Positions 45,567 through 55,423 of a stretch of DNA of 64,000 nucleotides are shown piece by piece; positions within the stretch are counted from its first letter, which is position 1, and each line of letters begins with the position of its first letter. This stretch comes from Dysidea avara (taxonomy: Eukaryota; Porifera; Demospongiae; Dictyoceratida; Dysideidae). The DNA lies in NCBI RefSeq assembly GCF_963678975.1, contig NC_089273.1, positions 27,347,073 to 27,411,072 of the forward strand, given 5' to 3'. The notes beneath the pieces are model-generated. The model saw nothing but the letters and a program-made list of their open reading frames with translations. It was not told where the DNA came from and did not search any database. The position numbers and the translations under genes were made by a program.

Positions 45567-46259
45567 CCACAAGACCATAAAATACTTCAAGATGATTTAA
45601 ACTCACTAACAAGATGGGCAACTGACTGAATGATGAAATTCAACATCTCCAAATGTAAAATTTTACAGATAACAACACACCATAACAAGAGTACTTTCAC
45701 ATACAAAATGTCTGACATTCCACTGGCTACAGTATTAGAACACAATTATCTTGGAATCCGTCTCCACCACAAACTATCATGGGATCCTCACACCAATTAC
45801 ATCTGTAACAAGGCAAATCCACTCCTTGGATTCTTAAAAAGAAATCTCCACAATGCACCATCAGAAAGTAAAGAACACGTCTACAAACAATTGTTCTTAC
45901 CATCATTAGAATACTGCTCAGCCATCTGGGACCCCTATCATCACACTAGTATTAGTAAACTAGAAATGATTTATCACCATGCTGCTCGTTTCGTTTTGAA
46001 CAAACCCTGGCACAGATCTAACCAAAACCATGAAAGCATCACAGACATGTTAACCAGTCTTGAATGGCCTACACTTCATAACAGAAGAACAATTGCTAGA
46101 CTCACCTTCCTATTCAAGATTGTCAGGAACTTAGTAGCAATACCTGATCATTGCTTACCGTCACCAACTCCAGTGTCCTCCACCCGTGCTCAACATCCTC
46201 TCAAGCTAACTCAATTGCAAACAAGAGTTGATGTATACAAATACTCCTTCCTCCCTTGA
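45567..46259 (+). pseudogene. LINE reverse transcriptase, thumb and C-terminal tail
   Basis: After the insertion the frame continues DHKILQDDLNSLTRWATD, a stop (TGA at ~45628), then MMKFNISKCKILQIT, HNYLGIRLHHKLSWDPHTNY and FLKRNLHNAPSESKEHVYKQ. It ends with LEYCSAIWDPYH, MIYHHAARFVLNKPWH and VYKYSFLP before the TGA at 46257. This is the C-terminal region of CR1/L2-type ORF2, homologous in layout to 53580-54128. Confidence 0.8.
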
Positions 46260-46342
46260 ACAATTATTCAATGGAACTCCTTTCAAATTCCTAACATCGA
46301 CACAATAGATCTTGAAATATTTAAGAACGCTGTAAGTAATAT

Positions 46343-46672
46343 AATCTAATCAAAAACAGCCAAGCTGTAAAAAAAGTGTGCGGCCCTCAGAAAAGCTATG
46401 GTGAAAAAAGATGTGAAATCCAAGGTGGCGGCCAAGAAATGGCTGTGATGGTAAATTAATAGTAAAAATTTTAATAACGACAATTCAGGTGAATTTTTGT
46501 GCCGCTTCACAAAATTTACCTGAATTGTCATTATTAAAATTTTTACCATTAACCTACCATCACAGCCATTTCTTGGCCGCCACCTTGGATTTCACATCTT
46601 TTTTCACCATAGCCTTTCTGAGGGCCGCACACTTTTTTTACAGCTTGGCTGTTTTGGATTAGATTTCATTTC
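46343..46672. mobile_element. Palindromic module of the composite element
   Basis: Arms AAAACAGCCAAGCTGTAAAA and TTTTTTTACAGCTTGGCTGT, as in 31722-32043, with a short loop near 46490. Confidence 0.85.
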
Positions 46673-46820
46673 TTTTTGTATTTGTATACCCCAAAGCCGG
46701 CCTATGGCCAGCTTTGGGACTTTTTTAACCTATGTTTTTTTTCTTTACTACAGGAAGAAGAAAAGATGAAGTAGATGTACTTTAAATATTTTATCAGTAA
46801 ATGTACAAATTATATATATA

Positions 46821-47180
46821 TGTGACCGGATTTGCGAAAAGGGGTCTTCCACACACATCCAATTTATGAACTTTGGCAGTTCATTATGTCAGATAGGAAA
46901 ATAGCATTGCCTTGAAATTTGGACAGTGATGAGTAACAACATAGGTTAATACATAAACAAAATTTCAGATTAGTATCTTCTTTGAGCACAAAGGTATGGT
47001 CATTCAAGTTCATAGAATTGGATGTGTGTGGAAGACCCTTTTTTGTAAATCCAGCCACATATAATACATATGTGACCGGATTTGCGAAAAGGGGCCTTCC
47101 ACACATCCAATTTGCCAACTTTGACAATTGATAACTTCAGATTGGAAAGAGCTATTGCCTTGAAATTTAGGCAGTGATGA
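46821..47180. mobile_element. TGTGACC-family MITE plus a truncated second copy
   Basis: The first copy (46821-47059) has complete ends TGTGACCGGATTTGCGAAAA and TTTTGTAAATCCAGCCACAT. A second left end starts at 47071 with the same 20 bases and is cut at ~47177 where the minisatellite begins. Confidence 0.75.
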
Positions 47181-49996
47181 TTTCTTTGCAGCTGAACTCT
47201 CTACATGATGGTTTCTTTGTAGATGAACTCTCTACAAGGTAATTTCTTCTAGCTGATCTCTCTACAGGGAGATTTGTCTGTAGCTGAACTATCTACAAGG
47301 TAACTTCTTCTAGCTGATCTCTCTACAGGGTGATTTGTTTGTGGCTGAATTCTGTACAGGTGATTTGTTTGCAGCCGAGCTCTTTACGGTTTCTTTGTAG
47401 CTGAACTCTCTACAAAGTAATTTCTTCTAACTGATCTTTCTACAGGGTGATTTGTTCGTAGCTGAACTATCTACAAGGTAATTTCTTCTAGCTGATCTCT
47501 CTACAGGGTGATTTGTTTGTAGTTGAATTCTGTACAGATGATTTGTTTGCAGCTGAGTTCTTTACAGAATGGTTTCTTTGTAGCTGAACTCCCTACAAGG
47601 TAACTTTTCTAGCTGATGTCTCTACAAGGTGACTAGTTTGTAGCTGAACTCTCTACATGGTGGTTTCTTTTTGTAACTGAACTTTCTAAAAGCTGACTTC
47701 TTCTAGCTGATCTTTCAATAGGGTGATTTGTTTGTAGTTGAATTCTGTACAGATGATTGTTTGCAGCTGAGTTCTTTACAGAATGGTTTCTTTGTAGCTT
47801 CACTCTCTACAAAGTAACTTCTTCTAGCTGATCTCTCTACAGGGAGATTTGTTTGTAGCTGAACTCTCTACAGGTATCTCTCTACAGGGTGATTTGTTTG
47901 TAGCTGAATGATCTACAAGGTAAGTTCTTCTAGCTGATCTCTCTACAGGGTGGTTTCTTTGTAGCTGAACTCTCTACAAGGTAACTTCTTCTAGCTGATC
48001 TCTCTACAGGGTGATTTGTTTGTAGCTGAACGATCTACAAGGTAACTTCTTCTAGCTGATCTCTCTACAAGGTGGTTTCTTTGTAGCTGAACTCTCTAAA
48101 AGGTAACTTCTTCTAACTGATCTTTCTACAGGGCAATTTATTTGTGGCTGCATTTTCTACAGGGTGATTTCTTTGCAGCTGAACTCTCTACATGGTGGTT
48201 TCTTTGTAGCTGAACTCTCTAAAGGTAATTTCTTCTAGCTGATCTCTCTACTGGGAGATCTGTTTGTAGCTGAACTATCTACAAGGTAACTTCTTCTAAC
48301 TGATCTTTCTACAGGGCAATTTGTTCGTGGCAGAGTTTTATACAGGGTGATTTCTTTGCAGCTGAACTCTCTACGTGGTGGTTTCTTTATAGCTAAACTC
48401 TCTACAAGGTAACTTCTTCTAGCTGATCTCTCTACAGGGTGATTTGTTTGTAGCTGAATTCTGTACAGGTGATTTGTTTGCAGCTGAGCTCTTTATAGAA
48501 TGGTTTCTTTGTAGCTGAACTCTCTAAAAGATAACTTCTTCTAACTGATCTTTCTACAGGGCAATTTGTTTGTGGCAGAATTTTATACAGGGTGATTTCT
48601 TTGTGGCTGAACTCTCTACTTGGTGGTTTCTTTGTAGCTGAACTATGTACAAGGTTATTTCTTCTAGCTGACCTTTCTACAGGGTGATTTGTTTGTAGCT
48701 GAATTCTGTACAGGTGATTTGTTTGCAGATGAGCTCTAAACAGAATGGTTTCTTTGTAGCTGAACTCTCTACAAGGTAATTTCTTCTAGCTGATGTCTCT
48801 ACAAGGTGACTAGTTTGTAGCTGAACTCTCTACATGGTGGTTTCTTTGTAACTGAACTTTCTACAAGGTGACTTCTTCTAGCTGATCTTTCTACAGGGTG
48901 ATTTGTTTGTAGCTGAACTCTCTACAAGGTAATTTCTTCTAGCTGATCTCTCTACAGGGAGATTTGTTTGTAGCTGAACTCTCTACAGGTGATTTGTTTG
49001 AAGCTGAACTCTCTAAATGATGGTTTCTTTGTAGTTGAACTCTCTACAAGTAAACTTCTTCTAGCTGATCTCTCTACAGGGTGATTTGCTTGTAGCTGAA
49101 CTATCTACAAGATAACTTCTTCTAGCTGATCTCTCTACATGGTGATTTGTTTGTAGCTGATTTCTGTATATGTGATTTGTTTGCAGCTGAGCTCTTTAAA
49201 TAATGGTTTCTTTGTAGCTGAACTCTCTCAAGGTAACTTCTTCTAGCTGATGTCTTTACAGGGTCACTAGTTTGTAGCTGAATTCTCTACATGGTGGTTT
49301 CTTTGTAATTGAACTCTCTACAAGGTAACATTTTCTAGCTCATATTTCTACAGGGTGATTTATTTGTAGCTGAATTCTGTACAGGTGATTTGTTTACAGC
49401 TGAGCTCTGTAAAGAATGGTTTCTTTGTAGCTGAACTCTCTACAAGGTAACCTCTTCTAGCTGATGTCTCTACAAAGTCACTAGTTTGTAGCTGAGCTCT
49501 CTACATGGTGGTTTCTTTATAACTGAACTCTCTACAAGGTGACCTCTTCTAGCTGATCTTTCTACAGGGTGATTTGTTTGAAGCTGAACTCTCTATAAGG
49601 TAACTTCTTCTAGCTGATCTCTCTACAGGGAGATTTCTTTGTAGCTGAACTCTCTACAAGGTAACTTCTTCTAGCTAATCTCTCTACAGGGAGATTTGTT
49701 TGTAGCTGAACTCTCTACATGATGGTTTCTTTGTAGCTGAACTCTCTGCAAGGAAAATTCTTCTATTGATCTCTCCACGGGGTGATTTGTTTGTAGCTGA
49801 ACTCTCTACATCGTGGTTTCTTTGTAGCTGAACTCTACAAGGTGATTTTTTCTAGCTGAACTATCCCTTTCCATAGTTGCATGAGCTCCCTACAAGGTAA
49901 CTTCTTCTAGCTGATCTCTCTACAGGGTGACTTGTGTGTAGCTGATCTCTATACAGGTTTCTTCTTTCTAGCTGATCTCTTGAATTCTCTTCAGGG
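47177..49996. repeat. 2.8-kb minisatellite, ~60-bp dimers of ~30-bp half-units
   Basis: Half-units GGTGATTTGTTTGTAGCTGA-ACTCTCTACA and AGGTAACTTCTTCTAGCTGA-TCTCTCTACA alternate throughout, with variants (TGGTTTCTTTGTAGCTGAAC; GATTTGTTTGCAGCTGAGCT). Stops occur in all frames, so it is not coding. The same array occurs, six times shorter, in copy A. Confidence 0.95.
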
Positions 49997-50340
49997 TGAC
50001 TGCTCTATTAGGATGACGGCTCTATTAGAGTATCTCGATCTCGCACTTGCTGCACCAAGTTGGATTTCGTGTTATAACTCCGTGGCTTTAAGTCTGATTG
50101 TTCTACACTATTTATGAACCTTTCTAAGATGATTAAAAAAAAACGCGCGAAGGTTAGACCTTTGTGGACTACTCTTCTACCTTACACTAAAAGGCTGTGG
50201 TACCGTGGTCAGATTCCTCCAGAACGGTACCAGCAAAGGTTCTTTAGCCTTATTGTGCGTCCAGTTGTTCTCCGTGTTCGCTTTTGTTCCAGGGTCATCG
50301 AGTGGCATCATTTGGAATCAACGAACGTCTGGATTGAGCC

Positions 50341-51477
50341 ATGGCTACCCAAGGAACGAAGCGCACCGGAGTAGGGAATGATACATCACCGGACAAAAGA
50401 GATTTACTTATCAAGAGTCTTCCTGGTGAGAACTGCCCTCATTGTTCAGAAGTGTGTAGCGCTGAAAATAGGGCAATCCAGTGTGATCTTTGTGGAATTT
50501 GGGCCCATGCTGAATGTGAAGGAATCCCAAGTGAGTGTTATGATAATTTTAACAGTGTGTTTAGCAAGGTGCACAATATTTCATATTATTGTGAAGTAAA
50601 TCTCTGTAATAGTCGTGTTAAACAACTAATCCACAATTACTATAATGATTTAGAACAACGTTCTCACCTACCAACTTTGAAATCACTTCAGGCAGAACAA
50701 GGAAATCTCCACCGCCTTGTTTCTGAGGTCTCAACTAAACTAGACAACTTAAGCTCCCGAAATGTAGTACCAATTGATGAATCATTGGAACCTACTGACA
50801 GAGTACTAAGTACAGAGTCTTCATGGCATTCAGACCATCAAAACCTATACAATTCCATTTCTAGTCTCTCAGAAAAGATAAATGGTCTGTGTGTTAATAA
50901 TGATCAACTACAAAACCAAATAACCACCACAGTTTCATCCTTAAATGTTGCAAATGAACAAGCACAGACTGTTTCTCATGCACCAACAAACCCAGCTGAA
51001 ATTGTAGACGAATACTTAAACCGTGAAAGGCGTAAACTCAACCTTGTTATTTATGGCTTACCTGAAGCTTCTGCTACTTCAGCTCCTGATCGACAACTGG
51101 CTGACTCAAATAGTTTCACTGAACTTGTTGGCTCTGAATTCAAAATCAGTAACTTGGAAATTAGTAAATGCGTCCGCCTGGGTAAACCAAAAAACGATAA
51201 ACCAACGCCTTTACTTGTTACAGTAGCAGACAATGCTATCCGTAGACAAATCTTGAGAAATGCAAAGCACTTGCGTCACAGCAACACTTATAAATGTGTT
51301 TTTATCTCACCTGATCTAACTCTCCAGGAGAGAGAGGCAAACAAACAACTACGCCAAGAGCTGAGACACCGAAAAGATGCTGGAGAATTAAATCTGATAA
51401 TTAAGAATGGCAAAATTGTTTCTAAGCAATCAACTCAAAGAGAGGCTCCTATGGAGACTGCTAGCACTTCAAATTGA
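50341..51477 (+). CDS. LINE ORF1: PHD-type zinc finger, coiled coil, RNA-binding domain
   Basis: The 378-residue protein starts at ATG 50341. Residues ~31-90 hold a cysteine/histidine array (CPHC, CDLCGIWAHAEC, YYCEVNLC) that fits a PHD finger. Residues ~95-215 are polar and heptad-like, probably coiled coil (LHRLVSEVSTKLDNL, ISSLSEKINGLC). Residues ~225-360 (RRKLNLVIYGLPEA, NLEISKCVRLGKPK, RRQILRNAKHLR, ERE...RQELRHRKDAGE) match the RRM-like/C-terminal nucleic-acid-binding domain of LINE ORF1 proteins. It acts as the RNA chaperone of the retrotransposon RNP. It is intact. The stop is TGA followed by CTA, and the next ORF continues in the same frame without a start codon. Confidence 0.85.
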   Translation: MATQGTKRTGVGNDTSPDKRDLLIKSLPGENCPHCSEVCSAENRAIQCDLCGIWAHAECEGIPSECYDNFNSVFSKVHNISYYCEVNLCNSRVKQLIHNYYNDLEQRSHLPTLKSLQAEQGNLHRLVSEVSTKLDNLSSRNVVPIDESLEPTDRVLSTESSWHSDHQNLYNSISSLSEKINGLCVNNDQLQNQITTTVSSLNVANEQAQTVSHAPTNPAEIVDEYLNRERRKLNLVIYGLPEASATSAPDRQLADSNSFTELVGSEFKISNLEISKCVRLGKPKNDKPTPLLVTVADNAIRRQILRNAKHLRHSNTYKCVFISPDLTLQEREANKQLRQELRHRKDAGELNLIIKNGKIVSKQSTQREAPMETASTSN

Positions 51478-54128
51478 CTACCTCCGCTACATACTCGTGA
51501 TTCCATAAAATTCTTATCATTAAACATTCAAAGTATTACAAGTAAGAAAGAATCATTTTGGGAACTTCTGGAACATGAAAAACCTAATGTTATCTGCTTA
51601 TGTGAAACTTGGCTGAACAATGACATTCTAAACAATGAAATTTTACCCCCTAATTACAACGTGTACCGATGTGATCGTGCTGATGGTTACGGTGGAGTTC
51701 TTATAGGAGTTACTTGTGACATTTTGTTTGATTTGATTGATGCACCTCCACATTTGGAAATTTGTTCTGTATCGCTTAAACTATCTGGTAATGTTAAGTT
51801 AATAGCTATCTGTGCATATAGGCCACCTCGTGCGGATGCAATATACCAAGCTAACTTGTGTAATTACATAATTGACATAGTAGACAAACATCCAGAGGAA
51901 ACTGTATGTTGTTATGGTGATTTTAACTTACCAGACATCGACTGGGAAAATGGATCAGTTACATCTCACAGATACCCTCTCGAAATTAATGATCTTGCCT
52001 TAAACATGTCCACAGAATGTGGATTCTCACAACTGGTCAATTTTCCCACTCGAGGACCCAATACACTTGACTTATTTTTTACCTCCCACCCATCTCTTGT
52101 GGAACAGTGCATGCCACTGCCTGAAATTAGTGATCATTGTGCTATTTTGACTACCATGAAATTAACAATTACCTACCAAAAGTCTGTGGGCCACAAAGTT
52201 TATCTTTGGAAGCAAGCTAATTTACAAGAAATGAAGAAAAGTATGGTGGAGTTTTCCTCCAAACTTACACAAGATTATTCTATTGAAACACCTGTAGAAG
52301 TACTATGGTCACTATTTCATAACAAATTATTAAGTCTGTTAAACACATTTGTCCCATCAAAGATCAAACACACTAGCAACCGTAAGCTTTGGATAAATCA
52401 TAAGATCAAACAGTTGAGAAGACATAAACAAAAGGCCTACAACAAGGCCAGACAAACGAATTTATCACTACACTGGACACAATTTAAAGATTTTAAAAGA
52501 CAAATGCAAAGAGAATGTCGTAAGTCATATAACAAGTATATGTCTGACATTATCCATGATTCATATGTAAATAGTAAAAAGAAAAAGTTATTTAGTTTCA
52601 TAAAATCCCTACGGAAAGACTATTGTGGTGTACCGACTTTACAAAAAGATGGACTTCGGCATGATGACAACCAAGCTAAAGCTAGTATTTTAAACCAGTA
52701 TTTTTCCTCAGTTTTTAGTAATGATGAACATCTCCAACCACCCCCGGATATGGGGCCTATCCCCTATCCAGATATACCTAATATTGAGATCTGTTGTGAA
52801 GGAATCACTTGCTTACTTAATGATCTAGACCCATCAAAATCCCATGGTCCTGATGAGGTACCTGCTAGATTACTGAAATCCATGGCTGCTGAAATTTCTC
52901 CTAGCTTGAAGCTGATATTCTCTGCTTCCCTTCATCAAGGTGCCATCCCACAAATTTTGAAACAGGCTATCGTGACACCCTTATTAAAAAAGGTGATAGA
53001 TCTAACCCCTCAAATTATCGACCAATATCACTTACGTGTATATGCTGTAAAGTTCTGGAACATATTGTACATACAAACATCATGTCTCACTTCTCTGACC
53101 ACAGTGTACTCTCTGAATCCCAATTTGGATTTCGTAAGAATTATTCAGCTGAACTACAATTAATAAAAACATCTCATGATTTTGCTTCTAGCTTAAACAA
53201 CAAAGGCCAAACTGATGCCATATTACTAGATTTTAGCAAGGCTTTTGACCGAGTACCGCATCACTTACTGCTCACAAAACTTCAACATTATGGTGTAAGT
53301 GGTAACATCTTGAACTGGATTACTGACTATTTGGACAGCCGTACTCAGCATGTAGTATGTGGTGGTGTCACCTCTAAACCTATAAACATAACTAGTGGCA
53401 TACCTCAGGGAAGTGTGTTGGGACCATTATTATTTTTAGCGTATATTAATGATATCACCACCAATTTATCATCTTCCTGTCGTTTATTCGCTGATGACTG
53501 TATTTTGTACAGAAAGATTGATACACCGGATAATGCTAAAATACTTCAAGAAGACTTGAGAAAACTGGAAATATGGGAAAAGACCTGGGGGATGAAATTC
53601 AATATAGAGAAATGCATGATATTAACAATCACATTAAAACATAATCCTTACATTACGGGATACACCCTCCATGGCAAAAAATTGAATCCTGTTGTAAATG
53701 CTAAATACTTGGGTATCAATTTTGATAGCAAGCTTACATTCAACCATCATGTGGACACTGTTTGCCAAAAAGCTAATAACACTTTAGCATTCTTACGAAG
53801 AAATCTGAAACACTGTAACCAAAGAGTTAAGCTAGATGCCTACAAGATATTTGTTCTACCAATTTTAAACTATGCTGCGACAGTTTGGTCCCCACACATG
53901 CAATACTACATCAATAAACTAGAAGCTATTCAGAAGCGTGCTGCTGGTTTTATTGTGTCAAATTGCCGTAGATTAAGTAGTATATCACATATCCTAAATT
54001 CACTAAAGTTAAAATCCATAGTGTACCACCATACAAGGCTTCGTCTCTTGATGTTCTACAAGATTGTCAATCACCTAGTAGAGCTTCCTATCCCCAGTTA
54101 TATTGTACATTCTACAAGATGTTTATGA
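51478..54128 (+). CDS. LINE ORF2: endonuclease and reverse transcriptase (one frameshift)
   Basis: The frame opens immediately after the ORF1 stop, in the same register. Endonuclease motifs: FLSLNIQSI, CLCETWLN, RADGYGGVLIG, AYRPPRADA, CCYGDFNLPDIDW, NTLDLFFTS, ISDHCAI. RT follows: LDPSKSHGPDEVPARLLK; then a one-base loss in an A-run near 52995 shifts the frame. It resumes QFGFRKNYSAELQL, AILLDFSKAFDRVPHHLLL, TSGIPQGSVLGPLLFLAYIN, LFADDCILYRK (catalytic ADD intact), WGMKFNIEKCM and LNYAATVWSPH. The TGA at 54126 looks premature because coding similarity continues (GNQDKF, then ITLWNQLP) to ~54230. It nicks target DNA and copies the RNA by target-primed reverse transcription. The first ATG in this frame lies past the catalytic endonuclease blocks, so translation probably depends on ORF1. 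Confidence 0.85.
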
Positions 54129-54370
54129 GGAAACCAGGATAAATTCATCAAACCATCTGCTACTATTGATGCATACAAATTTAGATTTTACCCAAGATCA
54201 ATTACCCTATGGAATCAACTACCAATCAATGATATTTTTCCCTAAATGATTTTGATAGTATTCTTCAATCAACACTGACACATTCAATGAAAAACAGTAA
54301 TTAATAATCTAAAGACATTGTTTTTATACTCAAATTTGTGAGTTTTACAATCATAAATATATATAAATAT

Positions 54371-55060
54371 ATATATACTCCATCTGTACAACGATTTTCA
54401 AAGCATTACCCCAAGCGGTTTATCTGGTAGGCGTGGCAAGCAGTCGTTTTTTTATTAGCTAATCTCGATTGCGTAATTGTTACACACTGTTGGTTTTTTC
54501 ATTGTATCTTCCTGTTTTTTATCTCGATTTCTTTCAAACCACAAAAGGTTTGAGGTTCAATAGTTAACCTATTAACCCACCGATTTTCAGCTTCTTCCCA
54601 TAAGCGGTTTACCCTGTAGGCGTGACAACATATTGGTGTTATTTTTCGTGAATAATCGCTCATAACTCTTTGCCTGTTTATCGTATTCCAGCCAAAGTTT
54701 GTACCGAGATGCGCCTTTATATCCCTTTCTGTGTACCAAATTTCAAGGCAATCGGATATGGCGTTCGAGTTTTATAGCAGTTTTTGTAAGTGTGCGACAA
54801 GAAAAAGAAAAATAAGAAGAAGAAACTGAGCCAATTTTTGAAGTCGCATATCTCGAGAACGCGCGAAGCGATTTCGCTCAAATTAGGAATGTGGAGTGCT
54901 GCAGTTGGAGGGAGTGTCCACAGCAAAAATGGTCTTGTTTCATCAAGGAAGCACAGAGCTACGGAGGTGCGAAAATTGAGTTTTCTTTCTTCCTGTCAAC
55001 ATACTCATCTGTGTTACGCGCCGGCTTCTTGGACCGCATGACACAACCGTGTGTCTTGAT
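54371..55060. mobile_element. 3' part of composite element copy B with terminal hairpin
   Basis: It matches 32830-33480 over CAAACCACA, AAGCGGTTTA, TAGGCGTGAC, AATAATCG, CACAGAGCTAC and CTTTCTTCCTGT. It ends GACACAACCGTGTGTC (55040-55055) then TTGAT. Small ORFs on both strands are not recognised. Confidence 0.75.
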
Positions 55061-55415
55061 ATGTGATTGTAATGCTCATTAGCGTGTTGCCCCTAGTGGG
55101 CTTTGCTAATTAGCAATAATTACATAACCAAGTAATAAGAAATGACATCATAAATAAATAAATAATTAATTAATGTACAAGACTATTAAACTACGAAGTG
55201 CACAAACGAATACTCACCGGGGTTGTGTTAGACGATACACGAACGTCAAAATTAACTATGGTTTTTCCCCAAGTGCTTTCGTTAATGAGTTAGGTTTCCT
55301 AATAGACGCCGTCCTTTCCAGTTCTTGACAACCGATTGAAACACACCAACGCGTTAGTTACTAGACGTTCAACTCGTATAACCTGTTTGAGTAGCTACGG
55401 CCGCGTAGCAACCAG
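55061..55415. other. No gene seen
   Basis: Short spacer between the composite element and the next hAT element. Confidence 0.45.
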
Positions 55416-55423
55416 TTTATATG

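Larger units (their letters stand above)
43590..46340 (+). mobile_element. 5'-truncated LINE (CR1/L2 group) in the DIRS element, split by a hAT element
   Basis: RT starts in block 1 at ~43600 and the C-terminal tail ends at 46259. The reading is split at the ATTAAAAC duplication by 1.5 kb of foreign DNA. The 3' end (TAATATAATC) abuts the composite element at ~46342. Confidence 0.8.
50142..54370 (+). mobile_element. Nearly full-length LINE (CR1/L2 group)
   Basis: It is 4.2 kb with a 5' leader (50142-50340), ORF1, ORF2 with endonuclease and RT, and an ATAAATATATATA tail (54345-54372). It interrupts the composite element between AAGATGATTA and the ACGATTTTCAAAGC...AAGCGGTTTATC sequence, which are continuous in copy A. 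Lesions noted: one frameshift near 52995, a premature stop at 54126 and a shift near 54240. It is therefore young compared with the other LINEs here. Confidence 0.85.
46343..55060. mobile_element. Composite minisatellite-bearing element, copy B, split by a LINE
   Basis: The order matches copy A: palindromic module (46343-46672), leader with GTATTTGTATACCCC and CGGCCTATGGCC, minisatellite (47177-49996), CTCTA-N-TAGAG pair (49997-50040) and TCGCACTTGCTGCAC (50043). Then comes the LINE 50142-54370, and the tail 54371-55060 ends in a GACACA-ACC-GTGTGTC hairpin. TGTGACC-family MITEs have inserted at 46821 and 47071. Confidence 0.7.

Noticed and set aside
47177..49996. CRISPR-like array of regularly spaced repeats
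   Set aside because: The units are contiguous tandem repeats without unique spacers, in eukaryotic transposon-rich DNA; it is a minisatellite.
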